A stretch of 64,000 bases of DNA from CAWAND01 sp963783335 (GTDB taxonomy: Bacteria > Chloroflexota > Anaerolineae > Anaerolineales > E44-bin32): positions 186,001 to 250,000 of the forward strand of contig CAWAND010000002.1 in assembly GCA_963783335.1 (NCBI GenBank). The letters run 5' to 3'. Below, one piece after another: positions 42,385-51,105 of this stretch. The notes below the pieces were generated by a model. The model did no database searches and was not told the DNA's origin. It was given only the letters and a program-made list of their open reading frames with translations. Positions within the stretch are counted from its first letter, which is position 1, and every line of letters begins with the position of its first letter. Both the position numbers and the translations under genes were made by a program.

Positions 42385-42604
42385 CCCGGCAGGACCGGCC
42401 CACCACGCGGGGCCCGTGTCGCCCGATGATCGGGCGTTGGATCCGCAAGGGTCGGGCTTTCCACGTATAATGGAATTGGTTTATTAGGCAAAGGCGCCCA
42501 GACCTTAGGAATGGTTGGGTATTGGAGCGTGTTCGTCAACCGTTCGGTTGATGGCCGGGCTCCAGTCCCTAACCCTTCGGGCCTGAGGCGCGGAGGGTTT
42601 TTTC
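42385..42604 (+). promoter_or_regulatory. pnp leader region
   Basis: 220 bases between rpsO and pnp. It contains a TATAAT at 42466-42471 and a hairpin TCAACCGTTCGGTTGA near 42536-42551, and ends with a GGAGGG ribosome site 7 bases before the ATG. PNPase commonly autoregulates through leader hairpins in this position; that function is inferred. Confidence 0.4.
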
Positions 42605-44815
42605 ATGCTAGGTGAACGACAGTACGAGGTCGAGATCGATGGCAAGACCATCACGATCGAGACCGGAGGCTTCGCCGGCCAGGCCGGCGGCGCCGTAACC
42701 GTGCGCCAGGGGGACAGCGTCCTGTTGGCCACGGCCACCATGTCCCGCACGCCGCGGGAGGGGATCGATTTCTTCCCCCTGACCGTTGACTACGAAGAGC
42801 GGATGTACGCCGGCGGCAAGATCCCCGGCTCGTTCTTCCGGCGCGAGGGACGACCGTCGGAAGGCGCCATCCTGACGGCCCGGCTGACCGATCGCCCCAT
42901 CCGCCCCCTTTTCCCAAAGGACATGCGGAACGACGTGCAGGTGATCCTGTACGCCATTTCGGCCGATGCTGAGACGCCCATGGACGTGCTCGGCATTCTG
43001 GGCGCGTCGGCGGCCCTGACGGTTTCGAACATACCCTTCGGCGGGCCGGTGGCAGCCCTGAGGGTAGCGATTGAAGATGAAAAGTTCGTCTTCAACCCCA
43101 CCTATCAGCAGACCGAGGCGTCGCCGTTGGATCTTCGCGTCGCGGGCACGGCCGATGCGATCCTGATGGTCGAAGCTGGCGCCGACGAGGTCGACGAGGA
43201 CACCATGGTCTCGGCGATCAAGGCAGCCCATGACACCATGCAAGCCTTGATCGAGCTGCAGAACAAGATGCGCGCCGACGTTGGCAAAGAGAAGTCGGAC
43301 TACCCTCCGTTTGGATTGCAGGAAGGCGTGACTGAGGCCGTGCAGTCCAAACTGGGCGGCCGACTGGACGAGATCCTCTCGCAGCCCCGGCAGCAAACTG
43401 AACTCTATGACGCCATCGATGGGCTGAGGGATGATTTGGTGGAGTCTTTGACTGCGGAAGATGCAGAGACTTCCTACGAGAAACGCGATGTCAAGAACGC
43501 GTTCGAGGATATCTACAAGCAGAAGGTGCGGGAGAAGATCCTCGGCGGGGAAAAGCGGTTGGATGGGCGAGATTCGTCCGAAATCCGCCCGCTCAGCGCA
43601 AAGGTCGACCTCAGCCCACGGGCCCATGGTTCCGGCCTGTTTACCCGCGGCGCTACCCAAGTCTTGACTCTGGCGACCCTGGGTACACCCCGCGAACGAC
43701 AGGAGCTTGACAACCTCACCCCCAAGGATGAGAAACGCTACATCCACCACTACAATTTCCCGCCGTTCTCAACCGGCGAGACGCGTTTCCTGAGAGGCGC
43801 CTCCCGTCGTGAGATCGGGCATGGGGCCTTGGCGGAACGGGCACTGATCCCCGTGCTTCCGCCGCCAGAAGAGTTCCCCTACACAATGCGCTTGGTCTCC
43901 GAGGTGTTGTCGTCAAACGGATCGACATCCATGGCGTCTGTGTGCGGCTCGACGTTGGCTCTGATGGACACCGGCGTGCCGATCCGCCAGCCAGTTGCCG
44001 GGATCGCTATGGGTCTGGTCAAAGAAGGCGATCGGTACACCATTCTGACCGACATCCAGGGAATTGAAGATCACCTGGGAGACATGGACTTCAAGGTGGC
44101 TGGAACCCGCCAGGGGATCACGGCACTGCAGATGGACATCAAGATCAAAGGCATTACGCCCGAAATCATGTCCAAGGCCCTGGCGCAGGCCAAAGACGCA
44201 CGCTTCACGATCCTCAAGACCATCGAGGCCACCATCTCCGAGCCGCGGGCAGAACTGAAAGCCCATGCGCCGCGCATGACGGTTCTTCACATCGATCCCG
44301 ACAAGATCGGGGCCATAATCGGTGCGGGCGGGAAAACCATCCGCAGCATCCAGGACAGCACCGGAACGCGAGTGGACATCGAGGATGACGGAACGGTGTT
44401 CATCGCCTCCCCTGATGGCCCTGGGGCCGATCTGGCACGTGAAATGATCGATCGGCTGACCGAAGAGGCCGAGCTGGGCCACATCTACACCGGACGCGTC
44501 GTCCGGACCACAGATTTCGGCGCGTTTGTCGAGATCCTTCCCAATGTGGACGGGCTTGTGCATATCTCACAACTTGACTCGGAGCACATCGACAAAGTCG
44601 AGGATGTTGCCAAAGTGGGCGATGAAATCACCGTCATGGTGACCAATATCGACGCCGATGGCAAGATCCGGCTTTCCCGGCAGGCTGTTTTGGAGGGTTG
44701 GACGCCGGAAGAGGCTCGGGAGAAGGACTCCGGGGTGAAGCGTTCCAGGGGCCGCCGGAGCGGCGGCGGTGGCCGGGGCCGAGGCGGCAACGACCGGAAC
44801 CGCTCCAATCGATAG
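42605..44815 (+). CDS. pnp: Polyribonucleotide nucleotidyltransferase (PNPase)
   Basis: A 3'-5' phosphorolytic exoribonuclease of the RNA degradosome, 736 residues. Two RNase PH domains are visible: the first with PGSFFRREGRPSEGAILTAR, the second with RGATQVLTLATLGTPRERQ, THEN the FPPFSTGETRFLRGASRREI segment. The KH domain has KIGAIIGAGGKTIRSIQD. The S1 domain (GHIYTGRVVRTTDFGAFVEI) is followed by a basic Gly/Arg-rich tail. Start at ATG 42605. It is followed by a clear terminator. Confidence 0.98.
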   Translation: MLGERQYEVEIDGKTITIETGGFAGQAGGAVTVRQGDSVLLATATMSRTPREGIDFFPLTVDYEERMYAGGKIPGSFFRREGRPSEGAILTARLTDRPIRPLFPKDMRNDVQVILYAISADAETPMDVLGILGASAALTVSNIPFGGPVAALRVAIEDEKFVFNPTYQQTEASPLDLRVAGTADAILMVEAGADEVDEDTMVSAIKAAHDTMQALIELQNKMRADVGKEKSDYPPFGLQEGVTEAVQSKLGGRLDEILSQPRQQTELYDAIDGLRDDLVESLTAEDAETSYEKRDVKNAFEDIYKQKVREKILGGEKRLDGRDSSEIRPLSAKVDLSPRAHGSGLFTRGATQVLTLATLGTPRERQELDNLTPKDEKRYIHHYNFPPFSTGETRFLRGASRREIGHGALAERALIPVLPPPEEFPYTMRLVSEVLSSNGSTSMASVCGSTLALMDTGVPIRQPVAGIAMGLVKEGDRYTILTDIQGIEDHLGDMDFKVAGTRQGITALQMDIKIKGITPEIMSKALAQAKDARFTILKTIEATISEPRAELKAHAPRMTVLHIDPDKIGAIIGAGGKTIRSIQDSTGTRVDIEDDGTVFIASPDGPGADLAREMIDRLTEEAELGHIYTGRVVRTTDFGAFVEILPNVDGLVHISQLDSEHIDKVEDVAKVGDEITVMVTNIDADGKIRLSRQAVLEGWTPEEAREKDSGVKRSRGRRSGGGGRGRGGNDRNRSNR

Positions 44816-44832
44816 CCTTCAGCGACAAAGGC

Positions 44833-44862
44833 AAAATCCCCGCCATCGGCGGGGATTTTTCT
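44833..44862 (+). terminator. Intrinsic terminator after pnp
   Basis: Perfect 12-bp stem AAAATCCCCGCC / GGCGGGGATTTT with a 3-base loop and a T-tract, 18 bases after the pnp stop. Confidence 0.95.
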
Positions 44863-44923
44863 TTCCAATGCTGGCCAGTCCTGGTCAATTTGCCGCTCGA
44901 AGACCCTGAGTTAGAATGGGCGC

Positions 44924-46033
44924 ATGAGCGAAATCCCGGCCAAGACGCGTTGGTCAGCGGCGACAAAGGTGGTGGTGTCGGTTAGCCTGCTGGGGCTGGC
45001 CGTCTACCTGTTGACCCAATTCAGTGAGGTCATCCCCCCCTTCGTCCTGGCGATTATTCTGGCGTTCATCTTGTCTCCGATCGTCGACCGAATGCAGGCG
45101 CGTATTCACCTGCCGCGCGGCCTGATCACGGCCATTGTCTACCTGCTGCTGTTGGCCATCCTCAGCCTCTTGGTGGCGCTCCTCATACCTGCGCTGGCCA
45201 ATCAGATTCGCCTCCTGAATCTGGACCTGCAGGACATTGTCCATAGCATTGAGATTGTGTTTGGCAAGAGCATCGTCGTCGGCGGCTATGCCATCGACGT
45301 GGGGCGTGCAATCGACCAGGCCCTGACCGGGCTTCAGACGCTGCTGGAGCCGATTTTCGGGCAGACTCTGGGGATTGTGGTGGAAGCGATCACCTCCGTG
45401 GTCTGGGTGATCTTCATCCTGGTGATCTCGTTCTACCTGATCAAAGACGGACACCAGCTGTGGGCCTGGATCGAGCGGCAAGTCCCACCCAGCTACCAGT
45501 TGGACTATCATCGCTTGCGGCAGGAAATCTACGGAATCTGGCGTGACTTCTTCCGCGGGCAGCTCATATTGGCCCTGGTGGTAAGCGTCATCTTCACGGT
45601 GGCGGGCCTGATCATCGGATTGCCGTTCTCGTTGGCGATGGCTGTCCTCGCCGGTCTGCTCGAATTCATTCCCAGCTTGGGCCATGCCATCTGGCTTGTC
45701 ATTGCTGTGGTCCTCACCCTCTTCCAAGGCTCCACCTGGATTCCTGTGCCGAACCTGGTGTTTGCCCTGATTGTGGTGGGCTTGCATCTGGTTTACCAGC
45801 AGGTCGATCTCAACTATCTCATCCCACGCATCATCGGTCGCAGTGTTCGCCTGCACCCCTTGGTCGTGATCTTGGGCATTGTGGCCGGCGCCACTCTGGC
45901 TGGCGTGCTGGGGATCGTGCTTGCCGCGCCCACCATCGCCAGCGCGCGAGTTCTGGGCCGCTACATCCGGGGCTATCTGGTCGACGAGGGTGGGCCCATT
46001 GTACCTACCCCGTCATCGGGTTCAGGGGGATAG
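44924..46033 (+). CDS. AI-2E family transporter (first of three)
   Basis: A polytopic permease-like protein (369 residues, about 8 helices) of the AI-2E/PerM/YdiK family, whose members have been linked to autoinducer-2 export, Na+/H+ exchange or unknown roles. It has the typical IPPFVLAIILAFILSPIVD near the N-terminus, the amphipathic middle region, FYLIKDGHQLWAWIERQVPP, and the C-terminal IPRIIGRSVRLHPLVVILG. It begins the tandem of three paralogues 4 bases before the next start. Confidence 0.88.
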   Translation: MSEIPAKTRWSAATKVVVSVSLLGLAVYLLTQFSEVIPPFVLAIILAFILSPIVDRMQARIHLPRGLITAIVYLLLLAILSLLVALLIPALANQIRLLNLDLQDIVHSIEIVFGKSIVVGGYAIDVGRAIDQALTGLQTLLEPIFGQTLGIVVEAITSVVWVIFILVISFYLIKDGHQLWAWIERQVPPSYQLDYHRLRQEIYGIWRDFFRGQLILALVVSVIFTVAGLIIGLPFSLAMAVLAGLLEFIPSLGHAIWLVIAVVLTLFQGSTWIPVPNLVFALIVVGLHLVYQQVDLNYLIPRIIGRSVRLHPLVVILGIVAGATLAGVLGIVLAAPTIASARVLGRYIRGYLVDEGGPIVPTPSSGSGG

Positions 46034-46037
46034 CTGT

Positions 46038-47315
46038 ATGACAGAAAAGCAGAATCCAGGCGCAACCGAAATCACGTCCCCTCCATGGCAAACGGGAACG
46101 CGGCTCCTTTTTGCGGTCTGTTTCATCGTCCTGGCGGCGGCGCTCATCCTTTCCCTGACAGAACTCATCCCGCCATTTGTCCTGGCGTTGATGGTCGCCT
46201 ATCTGCTTCACCCCATGGTCTCACGCGTCGAGCGCAGGTTGCACGTTGGCCGCGTGGTGGCGGTCCTTGTGGTCTACGTCACGATCATCCTCGTCTTGGC
46301 GGGGGCCACCACCTGGATTGGGTTCTCCATTTCTCAGCAGATCATCGGTCTGGTCCAGGATCTGACCCAGCTCTCAACCCAGTTGCCCGCTCAGCTCCAA
46401 GCCCTCTCTCAGTCCACGCTGCACCTTGGGCCGTGGATGGTCGATTTGTCGACAGTCAATCTCGATCCCTTGGTTAACTCGCTTGTATCGACCTTTCAGC
46501 CGCTCCTTTCGCAGACGGGCAGCCTGTTGGCAACCGCCGTCGGGGCGACTGCGTCTACCGTCGGCATGCTGGTGTTGGTCCTGGTCATGGGCTACTATCT
46601 GGCGCGTGATTTTGGGCACATGGATGACCATCTGCTCGGCCTGGTCCCTGGCCCATATCAAGAGGATTTCCGCAGGCTGCTCGACGAAACGGGTCGCGTG
46701 TGGCAAGCATTCCTGCGAGGTCAGGTGATCCTGGCCTTGGCGATGGGCGTGAGTTCGGCTGCTGTGTTTGCCGCCCTTGGGCTGCGGTTTTCCCTGGGCC
46801 TTGGCCTGATCGCCGGCCTGATGGAATTTGTGCCGCTCTTTGGGCCGATTATCGCCGGCTTGCTTGCGGTCCTGGTGGCCTTGTTTCAGCCGGCCAATTG
46901 GTGGGGGCTCACCCCATTTGTCTATGCCTTGGTGGTGCTTGGGGGGGCCGTCGTCCTTCAGCAGCTCGAAAACAACATCCTGGTCCCGAGAATCATCGGC
47001 CACAGCCTCAATCTTCATCCCCTGATTGTGCTCCTGGCGGCGCTGTCCGGGGGGATTCTGGCGGGCGTCTTGGGCATCCTGCTCGCAGCTCCAACGGTCG
47101 CCACCTTGCGGATGTGGTTGGGTTATATCTATCGCAAGACAGTCGGGTTGGAGACGTGGCCTCGGCCGGTGATCGATCGGCGCCTGGCACCCGGCCCTTC
47201 CGATCGTTTGGCGAGATTTCGCCATTGGGTGCGGCGCAAACCCAAGCCTCAGGGGCCCTCGGCCGCTGAGGCGGCGCCACGGCAAGGTGCCCCTCCGGAA
47301 GAAGGGTCAAGATGA
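46038..47315 (+). CDS. AI-2E family transporter (second of three)
   Basis: A 425-residue paralogue starting at ATG 46038. Shared segments with the first copy include LIPPFVLALMVAYLLHPMVS, GYYLARDFGHMDDHLLGLVP and ILVPRIIGHSLNLHPLIVLL. It differs in a longer hydrophilic basic C-terminal tail. Its stop overlaps the start of the third copy (ATGATG), so all three are translationally linked. Confidence 0.88.
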   Translation: MTEKQNPGATEITSPPWQTGTRLLFAVCFIVLAAALILSLTELIPPFVLALMVAYLLHPMVSRVERRLHVGRVVAVLVVYVTIILVLAGATTWIGFSISQQIIGLVQDLTQLSTQLPAQLQALSQSTLHLGPWMVDLSTVNLDPLVNSLVSTFQPLLSQTGSLLATAVGATASTVGMLVLVLVMGYYLARDFGHMDDHLLGLVPGPYQEDFRRLLDETGRVWQAFLRGQVILALAMGVSSAAVFAALGLRFSLGLGLIAGLMEFVPLFGPIIAGLLAVLVALFQPANWWGLTPFVYALVVLGGAVVLQQLENNILVPRIIGHSLNLHPLIVLLAALSGGILAGVLGILLAAPTVATLRMWLGYIYRKTVGLETWPRPVIDRRLAPGPSDRLARFRHWVRRKPKPQGPSAAEAAPRQGAPPEEGSR

Positions 47316-48514
47316 TGGACAGACGACAATCCCCGCCGTGGGGAACGGCCACCAAATCCATGACGGCTGCTTTTGGCCTGATCTTGGCCGCGGCACTGCT
47401 TTGGCGTTTTAGCTCCATCGTTCCGCTGTTGGTCGTGGCCGCCATTCTCTCGTTTTTGGTTGTGCCCTTGGCCCGATTTGTCAGTCTTCGAACCCATCTC
47501 CCTTGGGCGATTTCGACCAACTTGTGCTTCCTGCTGCTAATCCTGGTCTTGCTGGGAGCATCGACTGCGACCGGCCTGGCTGTGGTCCAGCAGCTGCAAG
47601 CCCTGTTCATCACCTTGCAGCGAATCTTGATAACGCTGCCTGCCACTATGGCTGGCCTGAGCCAAAACACCTACGTCATCGGCCCGTGGGTTATCGACCT
47701 GGCGCGCTTCGACCTGGTGGTGTTGGCTGAGCAGGCTCTGGGAACTGTCCAGCCCGTGCTGGGTCAGGCAAGCGGGCTGGTGCGCTCTCTGGCCAGCGTG
47801 GCCCTCGAGTCCCTTGCCCGACTCATCTTCGTGCTGGCGGTCGCGTACTTCCTGACCCTCGATTATCGGCGTATTCAGACGGCCTGGCAGAACTTCTCAA
47901 TTCCTGGTTACGAAGGTGACTTGGATCGGCTTCGGCGAGCCCTGAGCAAGATCTGGGATTCATTTCTGCGGGGCCAACTCCTGATCGTTCTGATAACCGG
48001 CGTGCTCACCTCCGTGCTGATGACCGCATTGGGAGTCAGATTCTCGATTGGCCTCGGCGTCCTGGGCGGCTTGGCCAAGTTCGTGCCGATCGTTGGCCCG
48101 GTGAGCGCGGGGGCGGTGGCTGCTTTGGTCGCCATATTCCAGCCGGAAAACTGGTTCGGCTTGAATCCCTTTACACATGCGATCCTGATCGTCGCCAGCG
48201 TAATCGTTCTGGATCAATCGATTGATTACATCCTGCTCCCGCGTATCATGGGAACATCTCTGAATCTTCACCCGGTGGTGATCTTGGTGGCGGCGATCGT
48301 GGGGGCCAGCCTGGCAGGCGTCATCGGCCTGCTGCTGTCTGCTCCTTCCACAGCATCGTTGCTGCTGCTCACTCGCTACACCTTCCGCAAGATGGTGGAC
48401 CTTTCGCCATGGGATCCGCCGATTGACGAAGCGCCCAAGGTGCGCACCTCACGGCTGCTCAGGCTGCTGCGCCGACGGCAACGGCCGGCTGAAGAGGGAC
48501 AGGAAGCCGGATGA
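47312..48514 (+). CDS. AI-2E family transporter (third of three)
   Basis: A 400-residue paralogue. It keeps FVPIVGPVSAGAVAALVAIF and ILLPRIMGTSLNLHPVVILV but has a shorter N-terminal signature (IVPLLVVAAILSFLVVPLA). A hydrophilic C-terminal tail is rich in Arg. The stop overlaps the following GNAT gene (ATGA). Confidence 0.87.
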   Translation: MMDRRQSPPWGTATKSMTAAFGLILAAALLWRFSSIVPLLVVAAILSFLVVPLARFVSLRTHLPWAISTNLCFLLLILVLLGASTATGLAVVQQLQALFITLQRILITLPATMAGLSQNTYVIGPWVIDLARFDLVVLAEQALGTVQPVLGQASGLVRSLASVALESLARLIFVLAVAYFLTLDYRRIQTAWQNFSIPGYEGDLDRLRRALSKIWDSFLRGQLLIVLITGVLTSVLMTALGVRFSIGLGVLGGLAKFVPIVGPVSAGAVAALVAIFQPENWFGLNPFTHAILIVASVIVLDQSIDYILLPRIMGTSLNLHPVVILVAAIVGASLAGVIGLLLSAPSTASLLLLTRYTFRKMVDLSPWDPPIDEAPKVRTSRLLRLLRRRQRPAEEGQEAG

Positions 48515-48993
48515 CAGGTGCGTCATCCCCAATCTTGTGCCGGCCAGCGGGCAGTGTCGACACGCCGGGCGTGCTGGGGCTGGTGAAAGGTATCTGGGGT
48601 GGTGATGACTACCTACCCGAGGTTTGGGAAACCTGGCTTGCTGATCCAAATGGAGTGCTGGCCGTGGCAGAGTGGCAGGGTCATATTGTAGGTACAGGCC
48701 ATCTGTCCGACCTGGGATGGGGCGAAGCATGGCTCGAAGGGCTCAGAGTTGCGCCGGATTTGCAGGGGCGGGGGATCGGCTCCAGGCTGCACGATTACTT
48801 TGTGGGCCGCTGGTTGGCTGGGAGTTCAGCCGTTGTCAGGCTGCTTACGCATGAGCATCGTGAAGCTGTCAAGGCCATGTGCGCCAGAACGGGTTTTGAG
48901 CCGATTGCCCGTGTGCAGTTTCGCTCAGGGCGGGCATCCCAAGGTGCACACTCGTTCGAACTGGCAGCCAATGATTTCCCCGGGTGCCTTTGA
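48511..48993 (+). CDS. GNAT-family N-acetyltransferase, N-terminal domain (frameshifted)
   Basis: A GNAT domain with the acetyl-CoA-binding segment EGLRVAPDLQGRGIGSRLHD (Q/R-x-x-G-x-G) and a downstream AVKAMCARTGFEPIARV strand-helix. The frame stops at 48993. Removing one C from the CCCC at 48978-48981 joins it to the next reading frame (NDFPGAFEDLTGR), giving a 295-residue protein with a second domain. It overlaps the third AI-2E gene by 4 bases. Confidence 0.8.
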   Translation: MTGASSPILCRPAGSVDTPGVLGLVKGIWGGDDYLPEVWETWLADPNGVLAVAEWQGHIVGTGHLSDLGWGEAWLEGLRVAPDLQGRGIGSRLHDYFVGRWLAGSSAVVRLLTHEHREAVKAMCARTGFEPIARVQFRSGRASQGAHSFELAANDFPGCL

Positions 48994-49399
48994 GGATCTG
49001 ACGGGTCGAAGCACTTCCCAGGCCTGTGCCGGCCTGATGGATCTCGGATGGGAGCTTGCCGAACTGACTGCCCAACGATTGCGGCATACCCCGGGACTAA
49101 AGATCTGGTCATGGCGACATGGACGTGGGTGGCTGGTCACCAGGCGTGATCCGGAGAATCCTGACCCCGAAATCACGCTCTGTGCAGCCTCTGGCGAAGA
49201 ATTGCCCGATCTGCTCTCGGAGGCCCGCTGCCTGGCACATGAGCTCGGGGTAGAGCAAGTGCATTGGCTGGCCCCAGACTCGCCCGCCATCTTGGAAGCG
49301 CTTGACGAAGCGGGCTTCGAGACCGGAGACTCGCCTGAGTTTTTCCTCACCTATGAACGGCGTCGCAGACACCGATCACAAAGGGCTGGCGCAAGATGA
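48971..49399 (+). CDS. C-terminal domain of the GNAT protein, or a separate small protein
   Basis: Open from the ATG at 48971 and ending at the TGA 49397-49399. Segments such as GLMDLGWELAELTAQRLRH and ILEALDEAGFETGDSPEFFL, the latter resembling the end of a GNAT fold, suggest a second degenerate GNAT-like half of the protein at 48511. If the homopolymer is correct as written, it would be translated as an independent 142-residue protein. The stop overlaps the start of the next gene. Confidence 0.6.
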   Translation: MISPGAFEDLTGRSTSQACAGLMDLGWELAELTAQRLRHTPGLKIWSWRHGRGWLVTRRDPENPDPEITLCAASGEELPDLLSEARCLAHELGVEQVHWLAPDSPAILEALDEAGFETGDSPEFFLTYERRRRHRSQRAGAR

Positions 49400-49704
49400 T
49401 GGAGGGCGCGAAAGGCAGAGGAGAAAACGAGTCTCCGGATTCAGATCCTCGTCCGTCAGATTACGCGTATACTCTGTATTGGGCGCGCCAGATCCAGGAA
49501 TGGGAAGCAGGTCGGAGAGCCGAGATCGCTTTGACGGTGGAAGCCGTGATCTCAGAACCCGGCTTTCGGCCGAACGAGTTTTATCGTGTCTATTCCGTGC
49601 CAGGCCTGGATGACAGCGCACATTCAGGCGCAAGCTTGGTGGCACTCATGAAAGTCTTGGCGGCCTATGAGCGAACCGAATCACAAGGAGATTCCGATGA
49701 CTGA
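49396..49704 (+). CDS. Small hypothetical protein, 102 residues
   Basis: Unknown acidic protein. It starts with a 4-base overlap with the GNAT gene and its stop overlaps the next small gene by 8 bases, so it is clearly in the same translationally coupled string. It contains YAYTLYWARQIQEWEAGRR, probably an amphipathic helix, and FYRVYSVPGLDDSAHSGASL. No membrane segment or known motif. Confidence 0.65.
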   Translation: MMEGAKGRGENESPDSDPRPSDYAYTLYWARQIQEWEAGRRAEIALTVEAVISEPGFRPNEFYRVYSVPGLDDSAHSGASLVALMKVLAAYERTESQGDSDD

Positions 49705-49873
49705 GTCCGACGTCAATACCAGCACGCTGGCTGAGACTGCCAACTTTATGGCCTGGAAGGCAGAAGAACCGGATGGCGAGTCGACCTACCATATTGAGTT
49801 GGGTCAGGTGACACTCCACTTCTTCGAAGAGGAATGGACAGAATTCCTGGATCTTGTCCGCGCTGTCAGCTGA
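49697..49873 (+). CDS. Small hypothetical protein, 58 residues
   Basis: Starts at ATG 49697 after a strong AAGGAG. It contains YHIELGQVTLHFFEEEWTEF followed by LDLVRAVS, a beta-hairpin plus helix pattern. No family recognised. Last member of the coupled string that begins with the AI-2E genes. Confidence 0.6.
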   Translation: MTESDVNTSTLAETANFMAWKAEEPDGESTYHIELGQVTLHFFEEEWTEFLDLVRAVS

Positions 49874-50030
49874 AGCCAGGCGGAGAAAACCGACTGGTTG
49901 CACGATAGGTCTTGGTGGATCCAGAAGGGGGGCGTTGAGTCCGTTCGGGTGGAAGCGGAGTCACACCGGGCAGCCGGGCCTGAGTTCGTGGACGAAATGA
50001 TCAATCTACAGGAAATGGCTAAGAGGGTTA

Positions 50031-50540
50031 ATGAGTCAAAGACGACGCGAGTTGATAGATTGGGATGAAGTCGATAGGTTGATCAACCACCTCATCCCGC
50101 AATTCAACGCCTCCTTCGATGCGATGCTTATCATCACCCGTGGCGGCATCATCCCCGGCGGACTTCTGTGTGAAGCCTTGGGCCTGCAAGATGTGCTGAC
50201 GGCGGCGGTCGATTTCCCTTACGAGGCACAGCAGGAGGAGTCTAAGCTGCTGGCGTGGCCGGAATTCATCCAATTCCCTGATGAAGGCCGACTTGTGGAT
50301 CGGCAAGTGCTGATCGTGGATGATGTCTGGGGTTCTGGCCGGACGATCACAGCTGTGCGGAGCCGGGTGGCAGCGGTCGGTGGTATCCCTTCCACATGCG
50401 TGCTGCACTACAATCCGTACCGCAGTCTCTTCACGCCGCAAAAGCCGGACTACTACGCTGCGGTGACGGATGCCCACATTGTCTATCCATGGGAGGTCGA
50501 TCGCGGCTTGGACCTGACGCCGTTCTTGGGCACGGAGTGA
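50031..50540 (+). CDS. Phosphoribosyltransferase family protein
   Basis: A 169-residue type I phosphoribosyltransferase. The PRPP motif is VLIVDDVWGSGRTITAV, preceded by the flexible loop region and the N-terminal FDAMLIITRGGIIPGGLLCE with its R-G-G. It resembles hypoxanthine or xanthine phosphoribosyltransferases of the Gpt type; the nucleobase is not decidable. It begins about 160 bases after the small gene upstream and is followed by the rpsU promoter. Confidence 0.82.
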   Translation: MSQRRRELIDWDEVDRLINHLIPQFNASFDAMLIITRGGIIPGGLLCEALGLQDVLTAAVDFPYEAQQEESKLLAWPEFIQFPDEGRLVDRQVLIVDDVWGSGRTITAVRSRVAAVGGIPSTCVLHYNPYRSLFTPQKPDYYAAVTDAHIVYPWEVDRGLDLTPFLGTE

Positions 50541-50564
50541 TTCGGCTGGCTGATGGTGTCAGGT

Positions 50565-50593
50565 TTGACAACCCATTTGCCCACAGGTATAAT
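50565..50593 (+). promoter_or_regulatory. Consensus sigma-70 promoter upstream of rpsU
   Basis: Perfect TTGACA (50565-50570), 17-base spacer and TATAAT (50588-50593). It is the best promoter in the window and drives the rpsU-infA leader transcript. Confidence 0.88.
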
Positions 50594-50699
50594 GAGCGGG
50601 CGTTAGCAGGATGCAATTCGACCGCCAGAGAGACGAGTAGGGGAGTAGGCCAAGGCGGGTAGACTTTCACTTCGTCCAAAGCGGATTTTGTCTAGGAGT

Positions 50700-50735
50700 C
50701 CGGTCGGCTCATCATCCTGCTGGCCGGGTTTTTTT
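50700..50735 (+). terminator. Leader terminator (attenuator) ahead of rpsU
   Basis: Nine-base-pair stem CCGGTCGGC / GCTGGCCGG (two G-U pairs, 10-base loop) followed by seven T's. It lies about 100 bases downstream of the expected start site and 110 bases before rpsU. It would end a short RNA of about 135 bases unless overridden. Confidence 0.75.
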
Positions 50736-50844
50736 GTGCCGAAAATTGATCAGCGCGTTGCCTGGGGATCGGTCCCAAAGCTCGGTTCCCAGAGAACAAC
50801 GTCACATCAATCCCTGCAAAGAAGGAAGGAGGTGACATCGAAGC

Positions 50845-51057
50845 ATGGCAAAAGTAGTCCTCCGACCCAACGAAAGCCAAGAGCAACTCCTGAAACGATT
50901 CAGGAAGAAGGTCGCCAAGAGCGGTATTCTCAGCACGGTCAGGCGCAAGCGATGGTTTGTGTCCAAGAGCGAACTGCGCCGCATCCAACGCAAGAAGGCA
51001 ATCCGCCGCCTGCGCCGCCGACAGCGCAAACTAGAGGAAAAGCGAGGGGAGCGCTAG
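50845..51057 (+). CDS. rpsU: 30S ribosomal protein S21 (bS21)
   Basis: A 70-residue very basic protein of the small subunit. It matches the family: VVLRPNESQEQLLKRFRKKV and a long Arg/Lys-rich helix ending in RRRQRKLEEKRGER. A strong AAGGAGGTGA lies upstream of the ATG. It is co-transcribed with infA. Confidence 0.97.
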   Translation: MAKVVLRPNESQEQLLKRFRKKVAKSGILSTVRRKRWFVSKSELRRIQRKKAIRRLRRRQRKLEEKRGER

Positions 51058-51105
51058 CCCTCTCCGACGATTTGTTTGGGGGCAGCAGCGGTTCCGGAGG
51101 TGTGA

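Noticed and set aside
42572..42604. AACCCT / AGGGTTTTTT just before the pnp start, considered as a terminator
   Set aside because: The stem is only six base pairs with a large loop and the T-run is the spacer between a good GGAGGG ribosome site and the ATG.
49874..50063. Protein-like open stretch directly after the stop of the 58-residue gene, in the same frame
   Set aside because: No plausible start codon or ribosome site, and it overlaps the phosphoribosyltransferase start. Stop-codon read-through cannot be supported.
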